NCBI GenBank assembly: GCA_963971425.1
Contig: OZ020518.1
Coordinates: 5,282,263 to 5,346,262, forward strand
Length of the DNA: 64,000 nucleotides
Direction: 5' to 3'
From: Bryoerythrophyllum caledonicum
Lineage: Eukaryota > Streptophyta > Bryopsida > Pottiales > Pottiaceae
Shown: positions 9,423 to 22,209 of the stretch, one piece after another
Layout of the letters: every line of letters begins with the position of its first letter
Numbering within the stretch: position 1 is the stretch's first letter
Position numbers and translations under genes: made by a program
The notes under the pieces: model-generated
The model's input: only the letters and a program-made list of their open reading frames with translations
Databases searched by the model: none
Told to the model about the DNA's origin: nothing

Positions 9423-11085
9423 ACACAATCTTCCAGGGCACCTGAGGTAGTAGATCTAATTTGAATGTTGTAATGGCAAGGTAGGTCTGTCGCTCACTCG
9501 CGAGAGAGAAGGAGGTGCACCCTTGTAGATTTTTTGGTTGAGTTTCTCTGCATAGGTACCCTTCCATTTTGAGGCTGCGTCTTGTCACGGAAGCACTAGA
9601 ATGAATTCATGATGATCGGACGGAACTTGGAAGGTCTAGGTGGTTTCTTTCCATGTGGTAGTCGACCTAGAAATTATTGTGAATAAACTACATCATAGGT
9701 GATTGAGTTTTAGAGGGAATTGCCTCATTGATGAAGGTCCAAATGATCATATAAAGCCAGTGTTGAATAATATATACGGGTTACAGCTTTCACAGTTCCT
9801 TTCAGCAGACTTTTTGCGGCAGTGAAGGAGTTTGTTATCATCCCACCTGTAGTTAGCTTCATTTGTTAAGCAGCAACGAGGCCAAGTTTTGTAGCAAACG
9901 CTGTGATGTGAACAAGCAACCGTGCGAGATTCGAATGTGGGGATTTTTATTCTGCGTTATCGACTCACAGGTATTATTCCCATCTTGTCGCTTGCTTCTT
10001 CTTGTTCTCTTAATCATCTGCAGGTCCATTCCTCGTCTTCCTCAGACATTGGGCTTGTTGATTCAATCTTGAAGTAGATTTATGTTTATCCTGTCTCTAG
10101 ATTTTGAGCTTGATCACTGTAGAGAATGTTATCCTTGGCCTTGGTTGCATGTTCTTTCCAGATTATCCGTTGCTACAGTGGATTTGACTCCACCAGGACT
10201 CTCAGGTGTTTGGCTTAGAAAATGTGGTTTACAACTTGGTGAAGGTTAAACGGACATGCTACAGTTGTAGAGAGTCTTAACCGGAAGTAAGATTGTGGGC
10301 TGTCCTGTCGAGCATAGCTGAAGTTTCTTAGCGACAAGATGTCATTTCGATTAATTCGAGTCGTAGAGGAGCGAGGGGCATCCTAACTCGTACACATTAG
10401 CAATTATTTTCCCTTCAACTGGCATGGTCACTCTTTCCTGGAGAAGAGTGACAAAAATTCAAAACTCACCAACAACTCAGTGTTATCCATCCAAATTAAA
10501 CTCAAACCATGGAAATCACCAATTTAGTGTAGGAAATGATGATCGGAAACCATGGATCTCACCTTGCAGTTCCATGTCAATGTGGAGTGGCCCCATCTGA
10601 ATCTCCTGGTGACCAGTTGCTCCAATTCCTGCTCCAACTCGTCCACCTCATGTGCTGAAATAACAGAAGACAGCTTCCAACGAATTCCCTCCTAGATCTT
10701 TGAATCACATTGCATGCCGGTGAGTCTGCACAAATTTTCCGCCATCACGGCCTATGCCGAAAGAACTCGTTCTTCACAGTGATGGGAGAAAACTCTCTTA
10801 TTATATATAAACTTGCCTATGAACAGTGTTTGTGACCCCCAAGAGAGAGCACAAAAGAAAAGGGCAAACACGGCACTTCGGGTAGACATGTGCATGCCCA
10901 CTCTCATCTACTCTTAGAGAATCGTGCGTTGAACTTGTCAATTTTGTACTTACTGAAACCGAACTTAATGACCATGATCCAAACTTCAGAAATATATCGC
11001 ACATACAGCAGACCATACCTTGAGATACATTGTATTCAACAATGAGATTGGAGAGATTGCCAAATTGAGACAAATCTAGGGCTTT
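9423..11085. other. 3' flank and gene-free stretch
   Basis: The 3' UTR of NADP-MDH should occupy the first few hundred bases; no clear polyadenylation signal was singled out. The rest has only short unsupported ORFs. A C/T-rich run followed by CTGCAG near 10020 could be a splice acceptor, but no exon was recognised. Confidence 0.4.
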
Positions 11086-11089
11086 TCAA

Positions 11090-11335
11090 AAACACCATAA
11101 GGACCGACGTAGCCTCTGTTGGTGGCTATGTAGTTTGTTTCTCGGCCCGATCTGGTGTCTGGGCGGGGTCGCGCCCGTCTGTAACCCGAGCGGGGGTAGG
11201 AAGGTGCGGACGTACGGCGCCTGGCGAGGGCCTGCTTAGGCGTGTTGAGAGCCTGCCTGCTCCAAACATGGAGTCGCCGGTGCGACCTTTCCGGAGGGTA
11301 AGGTTGACCCGGCGTTAGAGTGGAGGGCACCACGT
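11090..11335. other. GC-rich segment of unknown origin
   Basis: This 245-bp block is much richer in G+C than its surroundings and ends at the start of the tandem duplication. It contains GTGCGACCTTTCCGG near 11282, which resembles the GTGYG start of a group II intron; an organellar insertion is possible but not shown. A minus-strand ORF through it is Arg/Pro-rich and not recognised. Confidence 0.35.
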
Positions 11336-12184
11336 GAGGCGGGTAACCGAGCAGCGATCACTTCCCGCTCTGTGTAGTGGAGGGATAACAGGCTTGAATG
11401 TTCTTAGCAGATCACCCTTCCTGGCATGCTCCTACGCACCACCTTCCCTTTTGCATTTCTATCGATCAGTTGGAAGTGGCCTGCTTGGAACTGGAAGGCA
11501 AAGAAATGAGCCTCGTAGACAGACTGCGAAGCGCAAGTGGCTACCTTGCAAAGCTGTATCAAGGATCACTGCATAAAAACAGTGTCTAAACTCTAAACCC
11601 TGACCGGCAATAGCTGCTCTGATCTAGGAAGTAATTCTGCATTATTTGTGAAAAATCTGTATGATAGAGTCGTCGTGCTGAAGCCAGATCAGGATGCGGC
11701 GTGGCTATCGATGCAGCATCTGGACGTAGATGGACGATGCAAAATTGAAGAGTGCACTCACAGATCGACGGTGTGCTGCTTCTCATGTGATCGTTGCGAA
11801 CAATAGCCCATTGAGTTTCATTTCTGAGGTTGAGCACTAGAAACCACTGAACACACATGACAATGTCCTCTCAATTGGCTGGATCTCGTCCCTTTCATTG
11901 CTCTCATAGCATTAGAATTCCATGCTTTCTCGCACCTGAGATTGCTCAAGAAGAAGATTCTCGAACCATACTGTTCGGCTACATTTTGGAGATAACTATA
12001 TAGCATGCCATTCACTCTCAATTTCTTGTACAGGCAAGGATATGAACAAGGCACTTCTGATTGGCAGACCTGCTAATCGTACAACTAATGATCTAGATGA
12101 TAAGTGTGCCCCATGAGCCTATTTCTTTTTATTTCTTCTGTTGAATGTTGAGTGGCATGTTTATGAAAAGTATGATAAACCCTA
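11306..12184 (+). repeat. Tandem duplication, copy 1
   Basis: From GTGGAGGGCACCACGTGAGG to the AAACCCTAGAG junction this block is repeated at once downstream with the same order of landmarks: AGGGATAACAGGCTTGAATG, CTGACCGGCAATAGC, GAAGCCAGATCAGGA, and GAATGTTGAGTGGCATG. No protein is recognised; short ORFs are not conserved in frame between copies. Confidence 0.85.
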
Positions 12185-13205
12185 GAGAGGAGGGCATCAC
12201 GTGAGGCGGGCAACCGAGCAGCGTTCAGTTCCCGCTCTGTGTAGTGGAGGGATAACAGGCTTGAATGTTCTTAGCGGATCACCCTTCCTGGCATGCTCCT
12301 ACGCACCACCTTCCCTTTTGCATTTCTATCGATCAGTTGGAAAGTGGCTTGGAACGGGAAGGCAAAGAAATGAGCCTCACAGACTGCGAAGCGCAAGTGG
12401 TCCTTAATATATGTCACAATTTCTTGCTAAGTGGATTCGACAGAAGAGCTCTATTGGCTACCAAACAACACGATCGGCTTTAAGTCTGCTCCGGCACTTG
12501 CGACTTCCTGAGCTTCGCGATCGCACCCTTGCAAGACGAGGCTCATGTCTCCACTTCCCTGGCGTTCTGGGAATCCGCCATGGCCGGAAAAACCGAGGAA
12601 GAAGCAACAGTGTCTAAATTCTAAACCCTGACCGGCAATAGCTTCTCTGATCTAGGAAATAATTCTGCATTTTTTGTGAAAAATCTGTATGATAGAGTCG
12701 TCGTGCTGAAGCCAGATCAGGACGCGACGAGGCTATCAATGCAGCATCTGGACGTAGATGGACGATGCAATATTGAAGAGTGCACTCACAGATCAACGGT
12801 GTGCGTGCTGCGTCGCATGTGATCATTGCGAACAATAGCCCATTGAGTTTCATTTCTGAGGTTGAGCACCAGAAACCAGCGAACATACATGACAATGTCC
12901 TCTCAATTGGCTGGATCTCGTCCCTTTCATGGCTCTCGTAGCATTAAAATTCCATGCTTTCTCGCATCTGAGATTGGTCGAGAAGAAGATTCTCTTACCA
13001 TACTGTTTGGCTACATTTTGGGGATAACGATATAGCATTCCATTCAAGCTTCATTTTGTGGATAGGCAAGGATATGAACAAGGCACTTCTGATGGGCAAA
13101 CCTGCCCTTCAAACATATGTCAACCCAGATGATAAGTGTGCCTCATGAGCCTATTTCTTTTTGTTTCTTTTGTTGAATGTTGAGTGGCATGATAAACCCT
13201 AAACC
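12185..13205 (+). repeat. Tandem duplication, copy 2 with about 200 bp replaced
   Basis: Matches copy 1 from GAGGGCATCACGTGAGG to GTTGAGTGGCATGATAAACC with scattered substitutions. Between about 12400 and 12610 it carries sequence not seen in copy 1, in place of about 60 bp there. Part of the replacement (GACGAGGCTCATGTC) looks like an inverted piece of copy 1, which would fit a template-switch repair event. Confidence 0.8.
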
Positions 13206-14097
13206 CTTCCCTCGAGAGAAATCAGCAGATTTTCTATATCCATTATCTCTCTTAAAAGTTCAAAACCATCGAGGATGTCACAGAAAAAGTCCGGAATTAT
13301 TTGTCACCGACGAGAAAGGAAGAGTTAGGAGTCAGAACACTGTGTGAATTCATTCAAGATGTGTGAGATCAGCAACACAGGACCATCAACAAACTTTATT
13401 TCTCGGTTTTGCAACCTTTCTGGCTTTCATTTGGCTAATTTCTGAAATAAATTCACTTCCGATGGCAGTAGTACATATTATGGGCTGTTCTTGACCTCTA
13501 AAGTCAACACTTTCACACTGTACACAAGTTTTCAACACGTTTTTTTGCGTCACCAAAAAGGTCAGATTTGGAGTGTCAATAACAGCCCATTTGTACAAGT
13601 GCAATGGTTGTCTATGCGAGTTTATAACCATATCCATTACATTGGTGATCTTTCGTACCATTCATATTCTTGTGCATAAATTCTTAGATGCAAATTCTTA
13701 CTGCAACTCAAACAATAAAAAAAAATTAATATCATTTTAAAATTCTAAACATATCCTATTTTGTTGTTGCAATAGGAATTGCTAGTTTGAACATGAATTT
13801 GAGAAAAATATTTAAGTTAGTCAAATAGAGATAGCACCATCAGCAATGATCATGGTAAGAGCATCTCCACCGAGGTGTGGGGCCTTGACAAATTTGCTAG
13901 GATGTTGAGCCAACTAACTTAGGTCATTCCATCGCGCAGCCCAGGCCCGACGTCCCAGTTGAGCCAGACCGTGGTGTCCAAGCCTAGACGCAACAATAGC
14001 CGGCCATATGCCAAATGTGCTCTAATTTTCACCAGCAAGGGGAGGGGGCACTTATGTGTTGCCACATGGCAGTGCGGGAATGGTCACTCAGTGTGGC
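13206..14097. other. Gene-free stretch with one GAGCATCTCCACC element end
   Basis: No supported gene. From 13860 the sequence starts with GAGCATCTCCACCGAGG, like the ends of the element at 4766-5942, but no matching right end was found before the TTAA element at 14102. Confidence 0.4.
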
Positions 14098-14995
14098 TTA
14101 ATCTCTAAATTTCCAACAGTGCCCTCGGGCATGTTCCTATGGTGTCAATTTATAACATTTTTCTTTGAAGTTTTTACTGTAGATGGACATTACCAAAAGC
14201 TTTGTGTGAGTCCATTTTTTTCCTAAATGGGACATTTAATCAAAAAGTTATAGGGTTTTGAAGTTCAAAAGGGGAGAGCGGGCAGGTCAGCCAACTCCAA
14301 AAACTTTTGCTAGGACTCTTCATTGAATGTAAGATTTTCAAAACTAGCAAATAATATTATTTCTTTTCATATTGTCAAAAAAATCTCTTGTATATAGTGA
14401 AAAAAGCATATAAATCCAAGTCAAACATTTTCACACATTATTGGACATTGTCGAGCAAGGTAACAAAAACTTCTTCTTTTTCACATAAAACTTAGAGATC
14501 TTCATATTTTTTACATTTTATTTTTTCCGCTGCATAATGTGGTGTAATCCTTGTTATTGACCATTCCAATTCTCATCCTAAAACGTATTAAGTTCACAAT
14601 AAAATATAACACAAATTGACAATTTTGAATATTCTACACCCTTTCTCTACCTCTAAAAATTGGTATACAAGGAACTAATATCATGTTTAATATGATGGAA
14701 ATGAATTTAGACCTTGCATAGTGCAAAATTTAACACCAAGTGAAGTCAAAGTTTTTTGATCCACTAAACGTAGGAAAGAAATCAGACCCTTTTAATTATT
14801 TTAAACACAATAATCTATCAATCTGTGCGGTGAAACTTTATGAAATTTTGTATGTAAGTCACTTATTAGGTCTTGATTGAGATCCTACGGTCAAAACTAG
14901 AAGTTTTTTTTTTTTTTCTACCTTACTCATTGTATCAAAACAAACAGTTTTGAAGTGCTTTTGGTGTGAAATTGCCAAAGAAATTTAGGGGTTAA
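14098..14995. mobile_element. piggyBac-like MITE with TTAA target duplication
   Basis: The element is 14102-14991 (890 bp). The left end is TCTCTAAATTTCC and the right end AAATTTAGGGG, flanked on both sides by TTAA. The interior matches, in inverted orientation, the elements at 20103, 23876 and 26603 (for example TAGACCTTGCATAGTGC and TGACTTCACTTGGTGT in reverse). No transposase ORF is present. Confidence 0.75.
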
Positions 14996-15061
14996 CACAA
15001 AATTAACGTCCATTGCTTGAAAACTCAAGAACCTAAATTGGGAACGCGTAAACATACCATA

Positions 15062-15890
15062 GGTGAACCTCTAGTTTGGCGCCTTCATGCCAAATAATTT
15101 ATTAGAGTGAGAAAAGGCCGTTCGGCATCCAAATAACAATAAAGTATTTTTTGGCAAGAAATCAGTGGTTACTACATTTAGCACATTTGGCAACCACAAG
15201 GATTGAACCCAAGACCTTGAAAATTCAAATCAAAGCCTTCATGCATGTTCAACCGAGGATGAAGGCATTTCCAAGGCCGACTTTCCTTTGATATGTGTGT
15301 CGTGTAAAGAAAGTTCCATAACCACAACAGATCGAGAGTCCTAACTAACATCAAATAAACAAAAAACATACATTAAAACAAAAATATGTAGTACACCCTC
15401 AAGGAATAACTAGTAAATCACAAGGGTAGTCAAGCGTCTCGCACTCCACAAAGGGAGAATCAACAAGTGCAAGTAGTATAAGGGAATGCAAAGCCTTTAC
15501 TAATGATAAACAATCACTTATAATCAAAGATAATCACTAAACACTTTCTAACTCACTCACAAAGCTTGACTTGACATAAACGTCAAGTCAACGACGTGTG
15601 CGGCTCTATACCCACACACACACAACCCTATGTGGATAGAAATCATCCACGGATGAATGCGGTACATTGCCGTATGTCCCTAAACCCCGTAGATTAGTAA
15701 CAAACTAATCTACGCTAAAACACTACGATGCAAAGAGGCCCTCGACGCTACGTCCTCTGACATCTTTGCTTTTGACAAAATCTATCAATGTATAGATTCT
15801 CCAATTTTGGCATTTTCAACACAATAATTTTCTACTTAACTCGGCATGCATTCTTCTCATTTATAAACACCAAACTAGAGGTTCACCGAC
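15062..15890. mobile_element. TIR element with GGTGAACCTCTAGTTTGG ends
   Basis: An exact 18-bp inverted repeat (GGTGAACCTCTAGTTTGG at 15064; its complement at about 15871) bounds about 0.8 kb. No target duplication is evident. The interior has no transposase; the minus-strand ORF at 15178-15369 is unsupported. Confidence 0.65.
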
Positions 15891-16339
15891 AGTAGATGGG
15901 GAACTTGGAAACGAGTGGTGGCGTGGTGTTTGTTGGGTTGATGTTGGCTAGCCGTGCAAATTTCGACCACCAGCAATGTTGCAACTCCATCATTTTCTCC
16001 ACGTCCCTTGGCACGTTGTGGATGGATTGATGTTGGGCAGTGAAGATGCACTAGGGACCCTTTACACTACAATGGAGAAGTGCCACCAGTCTAATTTAAG
16101 GGAAATTTTATAATATCATTGATCAGGAGTGAAACTTTTGTCTGGTGGAAGTATATACTACAACACCTTCCTATAAGTTTACATACTCTCACTTTCCTAG
16201 TGTAAGTGTGAATTTGGAAGTCAAATCTTATTGTATTTAGAAGTCAAATCTTATTGTATTAGAGAGTCTTGATTAGTATTTGAGTTCTATATACAGTAAG
16301 ATTCAACTTCTAAATTCACACTCAAAGAGTGAAGTACAT
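15891..16339. other. Gene-free stretch with direct and inverted short repeats
   Basis: Holds AAGTCAAATCTTATTGTATT repeated in tandem near 16218 and inverted around 16300 (GTAAGATTCAACTTC). No gene is seen. Confidence 0.4.
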
Positions 16340-19300
16340 AGAAGAAGAAGAACTCTAGTGTCCAGAAGGCAATTTGGCGTGAATTAAGTGTTTGTTCATT
16401 CCTCCACTGAAGCGATGCCCACTGGACAAAGATTTAGTAGAATGGAACTACTTCTCCCTCTCAAGGGTAGACACTATAGAGTAAGAAGCTCAAACAAGCC
16501 ATAAGGAGGAAGGAAGTTATTTAGGTCATGAGTTATATGGCTAGGATAGGGATTGGTTGTTTCTAGTCTTCACTTATGAAAAAGAATAGACATGACGTAT
16601 TGGATAGCAATGCTGTTAATGTTTTTGAAAGTGCTTCAAATGGAGGCTATTGGGATTTTAAATGTGTCAGTACAATTGATTTCATAGAGGGAATATATGT
16701 AGTAGCTCTAGCTTCAGCTGCAATTATTATTAAAGGATCTACTTTCCAGCCTATCACACTAATTTCATTTAGAAGGGGTTGATATTTTTTTAACTTTTGT
16801 TCAATGGTACTTGGTGAGAATCTATTGTTACTATATGTGAACTCAATAAATTGTATGGTGATGTTTGAGGTAAGAGCTTCTGGCAAGGGGTGGTTGTATG
16901 ATATGCCGTGCACACATAACATGTTTGGTTTAAACCTAGCGTTACAATGGCATCTTTGTGAACCCCATGTACACGGAAGTAGCCATGGTGGGGCCGTATT
17001 CTTTGATGGAATATTGTTAACGACACTAGCATTAATAAGAATGAGGCATTGGGTTTTACTATGCCATGTCAAGTAGTTTTCTAATTTCCCATACCGCTTT
17101 GTTGTGTCTTTTGACTATTAATGAGTGTTGAGTTTCTGTGGAGTTGCAGATGGGGCATGTGTCAGAGGGAAATCTTTCCGGTCCAAAGACGAGTTGTTTT
17201 CTAGCATTTCCCATACATTGGCTTGTCCTAAATTTTATGATACAAGTTTTTTGTAAATATATGATAAGGAGATCTTTCCAAAAGTCATTGGAGAGTTCAT
17301 GATCAATGTCTATTTCCTGTCCATTTTTCTATGTTTGGAATTTGTTGGCTAATTTTGTTAGATTATCATATAGATCGTGTCTTTTGAGATATTTGTCTAG
17401 AAATGGTATAGGGCCTTTTTCCAAGGTGTCACCCATGGAAGGCCATATATCTCTTTGATAATAGTATGGTGTTGTGTGGGCATGTTCATATGTGTGTTTG
17501 GCTTCTCTATGTTCTTTGTCTTTTCCTTTTTTGGATAATTGGTCCACTTCTTCACTTCCATCGTTATTGATATGTGCCCTTACTTTGTATAGGTTTGTGG
17601 GTTGTGTACGTGATTGTAATATTTGTACCATTGAGGTAAGAATGACTTTATCTGGATGGCTATTGTGTATGGTAGGGTGTTGTATTTGTGTGTAGGAGAT
17701 ATAATACATTTAGACAATCTGTGAAGATTTGTGCCGGTTTATTAGGTATTTAGTGGTTAGAATCTGTAGTGTTTTGTAAACAACCATCATTTATGCTCTA
17801 GTGATATTTTGTGACCCATGTAGTCATTTGGCAATTTTGATGTCTTTTGATGTGTTATATATTCCATATCCAACTTTCTTCCTATACCAATTTCCTAGAC
17901 TAACTTCTGTTGGCTCTTTGAAAGATCCATCTGTATGGTAGCAATGTTCTGGGTTAAATTTAAGGGGATTGGTTGTGCCATAATTATGAAGTGGTATTGA
18001 GGTCATATTTTGATTTTGGCTTGTCTTTGGATATGTTAGTTTAGTCCAGTGTTTTACTAAGGTTTGCTTCTGTTGTTGCAGGAGTAGACGGAACAATTTT
18101 TGTGTGTAGTTGTTGTATATTTAGGTCCTTAGCTATTTGTGTGAGTTGGTTAAGTTGCTCTTGGTTACCAATATTGTTACATTGGTGATGTGTGCAAGTT
18201 GTTTGAAGCATGGAGGTTTCTTTTCTTGGTTTCCATGTTCTTCTGGTATAGTAGGTTCTGTGTAATTTATTGTATCTACTTTAGATAATCCAATTATGTC
18301 GGAATCAAAGAAAGGACCTATGTGTTGGTTAAAATTTTGGTACCAATTGTCATTGGATATTACCATAAATGTGATGTTGGTTGGGTTATTTTTTGCTGCT
18401 AATCTTGCCCAGTGTATGGCTTGATGTGTATCTTCTTTGTTATGTGGATGGGCATATCCAACGCCTTTCCATTTAAAGTCCATGCTTTTCCAAGTGAGCC
18501 AAATACCATGTTCCTTGTGAATGGGGAGAAGTATTTTGTTAGTTTTGTGGAACATGTAACCGGCAATGAAAAATATGAGTTTTCAATGTTGAATGTTGTG
18601 AATATTAAATCAAGGATTGTTGTTGGTATGGTATATTGTGTTAGTTTGAGAGGGTTTTTTTTGGGTATTTTGTATTTGTGATGTTTGATATAGCCAAACA
18701 ACTTCTGTTTCAAGTGGTTGAGTTTCCAGTTCTAAATTGTTTAGGGTTTGTAGTGCCATTTGATATTGATTCCATAGCCATTTGAGCCTTGTGACTATAG
18801 CAGTTATCAGTAATTTTCCTTTGTTTTGTGTATATATGCCTTATCTTGTTGTATTTGGATGGTATGCTTTTGTGTGGTAATGTCTTTGTTTGGATTGGTT
18901 TCGGTGCTAAAGATGTGTATTAGTAGGAGGCTTAGAGGAGGTCAGGTAGTATTTATTTTGTTGTTTTAAATAATATGGACTCGATCTAAATGTGCATATT
19001 GGGTACATTTTAGAGCTCAAGAGCAACATACGTATTAAATTGGGAGGCTCACAATCTCCCAATATAATGAATATGGAATTATGGGGATAGGTTTTGTTGT
19101 GTTTACCATTTGTTACAAGTGTTGTCTTGAATGGACTTGAATCATCCATTGACAAAGATATGAGATATCATTCTTTTCTATGTTATTGGTATCTTTGTAT
19201 CTTCTATGTTTGTGATCTATTATTGTATTTATCTTGTATGTGCTAGGATTTTTTAGGATATGTGGTGGTGGTGGGGGATGATGTGAATTGGGGGATTGGG

Positions 19301-19525
19301 TGGGTGGATAGGTGGGGAAATATATTGGAGTATATATTGTTATTTGTACATCTATATTCTTTTTTTAGAGTTCTTGGGCTTGGATGTATATTGCAGGATT
19401 GGATGCATGTGTCTTGGCATTCCGGATGACAAAATATTGTTTGCAACGTTTAGTGTATGTTTTATTAAATTTGTGGGTGTAGAGAGGTATACTTCAAATT
19501 CAAATTCATCCATTAGCTAAGAGTA
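16340..19525 (-). mobile_element. LINE copy B: linker, RNase H, CCHC, restriction-like endonuclease
   Basis: A 5'-truncated, decayed copy, collinear with the plus-strand LINE from about 62160 onward. Landmarks on the minus strand, high to low coordinate: LIKHTLNVANN near 19450; RLKWLWNQYQ near 18770; YFSLPVTCSTKL near 18580; RNase H start CYHTDGSFK near 17950; RNase H end KVRAHINNDGSEEVDQLSKK near 17570; FRTSQCMGNARK then DTCPICN near 17160; RHNKAVWEI near 17110; RLE core QFIEFTYSNNRF and KLKKYQPLL near 16840. The PD motif reads FKPNML, so the catalytic Asp is lost, and frames are shifted in several places. The 3' UTR ends with a TTC-repeat tail at about 16343. Confidence 0.85.
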
Positions 19526-20098
19526 CGTAAACTTATGGGAGGGTATCCTACAATGGATTGTCCACCAATGGAGAGCTTTGCACATGGATGAAAAAATATC
19601 ATGGCTACCAATATGGCAATATTTTTATAAAGACAAATCCTCCGTAGGTTAAGTTTCTTGGACAACCTCAAAGCCTAGTTGGACAAAAATATTGGCTTTT
19701 CTAGAACTTTAACTTGATTAAAATATTATTTCTTATGACATAGTTCTTTAAATATTATCTTTTCATCTTCTCCAGGATATCATCCATTGCCTCAAATATC
19801 CATATCTTAGGCTATAAAAATTGAATGACAAGTGCACTTTTCTACCATAGTACAAAGTGGCCTTAAGACCAAAACATTTTATACTAATGTATGATGTATT
19901 ATTTTCCAATCTAATATATAGTGGCCCTATGACCAAACAACAAATTTGCTAGTACTGTAGTAATACACTACTAGTAAACTTTGCCAATAGAGTTTATTAA
20001 AATTAGCAAAGAACCTTCTAGAAGTAGGGGAATATATAGACATGTAGAAATATATATGCATCTTTTAAAACCACCATTAATAAATTGGTAAATGTGTT
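19526..20098. other. Gene-free stretch
   Basis: AT-rich sequence with no supported gene, element end or tandem repeat. Confidence 0.4.
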
Positions 20099-22209
20099 TT
20101 AACCCCTAAGGTACCGTGACAGTTTTACACCAAAAACACTTCAAACTAATTGGATTCTAGTGCAACGAATAAAGAAGGTAACAAAAGCTTTGATTTTTAG
20201 TTCTGACCGTAGGATCTCAATAAAGGCTTATTAACCCCTAAAGTTCCTTGACAATTTCTGTCCAAAACTAGTCCAAAACTGCCATAGTCAAACATGGCCG
20301 CAATAATCACATTTTTTAGAAGAATTCTCAACTTTTAACCGTAAGATCTAAAACTAGACTCATATATAATAATCTTGTAAAATTTTAGTTACAATCCACC
20401 GCACGGATGTGAAGATTATAGTGTTTGAAGTGCAAGAAGTAGTTTTTTTCCCCTCTTGCCCGACAAAGTCAGCTCACTTTGACTAAGCATATCTTCTAGT
20501 TTTTATAGTACATTGTGTTGGAAACCATTACCAATGTAAAGAATATGATGTTAGCTAAGTGTGCAAAATTTGAGGTCATTTCGAGGGGTACATCATGCTC
20601 AAATAAATACTTTGGTGAAAGGGGGTATAAAACAATGCAAATGACTACAAATGAAGTAAGAAATTATTTGCTAAATATGAATTTACAAATTTAGAAATCC
20701 ATACGGTTGAAATGTGGAATTTAATTTTTTACTTATTTTAGAGATTTTTTCTTTCTAAAACGGATAAAATCTCTAATTTTAATGAATTTATAGAATTATT
20801 CAAATATTATAGGTGAGGGCAGGGCTTCAAAATGGGGACCCTTCAAGAAATGAAGGGCCACGTCATTCACCCACTCCCCTATGCGGGACCTGCGCAGCTC
20901 CTCGGGGGTGGCCCGCCACTGCAAGGCGACGTTTTTTTTTTTTTTTTTTTTCCTTCATATGTGCCATCTCTTTCAGTACCCGGCCCCCGCCAGAGCCCGT
21001 GCTATGCACCACTTTATGCTATTTTTTAAAAATTTCTATTTATCCCTTTTCTTGGAATTTGTGGGGTCTTCCCTTCCACTATTCTTCCCCTTGATTTGGG
21101 CTGCCCCACCCTCCCTCCACCCTTTGTGCCCCTACTTACTGCCCCTCTTTCACACTTGTGTTTCATTGGTTCCCAGGGGTGCCCAAGCTGCCCATCCTCC
21201 CCATTTTTGACAATAGGTGGTACTAACTTTCAAACCGTAAATCCAAAAAAAAAATTAAAAATACCTCCACGAAGCTCTTATCAGGGCCGATCAATAATAA
21301 AAGTTTTTAAAAAAAAGGATTTTTTTTCGAATTTTAGGAACCTGCCCAAAATGTGAAATCCCCCAGAAGGACACTCTGGTCCTTTAGGGGTTAAGTAATA
21401 CATGTACAAAATTTCATAAACTTTGACCGCACAGATTGAAAGATTATAGTGTTTGAAGTCAAGCAAATGGTTCATTTTCTTCCTTGCGTTTAGTGGATCA
21501 GCAGACTTTGACTTCACTTGGTGTCAAAAAATTTCACTACAAAAGGTCTAAATCTATTACCATCTTGTTAAGCATGATGTTAGCTCCTTACACACCAATT
21601 TTTAGAGGTAGAGACCGGGTGTAGCATATTCAAAATAACTGTGCAAGGATTGGAGGTTTGAAATTTGTTAATTCACACTTTATTGTTTTTTGAACTTAAT
21701 ATGTTTTCGATTAATAATCCGAATGGTTAATATGAAGGTTTACATTATATATTGATGTGGAAAAAATAAAAAGTGAAAAATATGAAGATCTCTAGGTTTT
21801 ATGTGGAAAAGAATAAGGATTTTTGGTACCTTGCCGGACAATGAGTGACAATGTGTGAAAATGTTTGACTTGGGTTGGTATGCTATTTTTCACTAAAGAC
21901 AAGAACTTTTTTTTGAAAATATGAAGGGAAATAACATTACTTGCAAGTACTGAAAATCTCACTTTCAATATAGTGTCCTATCAAAAGTTTTAGGAGGTGC
22001 CCGAGGTGCCCGCCCTCCCCATTTAAAATTCAAAACCCTATAACTTTTTCATCAAATGTCCAATTTAGGAAGAAAAAAAATTCACTAAGGTCTTGGTAAT
22101 GTCTTTCTATAGTAAAAATTTCAAAGAAGAATGTTGGAAATTGACACCATAGGAACCTGACCGAACTTTCAAAAAGCCCGTTTTGGACACTTGGTACCTT
22201 AGGGGTTAA
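20099..22209. mobile_element. piggyBac-like element with a nested second copy
   Basis: The outer element is 20103-22205: left end CCCCTAAGGTACC, right end GGTACCTTAGGGG, both flanked by TTAA. Without the nested insertion it is about 940 bp. The interior shares long stretches with the copies at 14102, 23876 and 26603. No transposase gene is seen. Confidence 0.8.
20231..21394. mobile_element. Nested piggyBac-like element inside the outer copy
   Basis: The element is 20235-21390, with ends CCCCTAAAG and CTTTAGGGG and TTAA on each side. Homologous copies without this insertion read CTTATCAAGTAAC (26727), and CTTATTAGG in inverted orientation at 14865. They therefore act as empty sites and support a 4-bp TTAA duplication. 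A poly-T run lies at 20933-20951; short ORFs are not supported. Confidence 0.8.

Noticed and set aside
11334-11589. Paired ORFs in the tandem duplication as a duplicated gene
   Set aside because: Indels between the copies break the frames and no known domain is visible; the similarity is at DNA level only.
18907-19155. LGDCEPPN in LINE copy B as a decayed 2A motif
   Set aside because: The surrounding NKTY..TNPNKD order aligns with the linker before RNase H at 62650-62800 of the plus copy, so the resemblance to GDxExNPG is chance.
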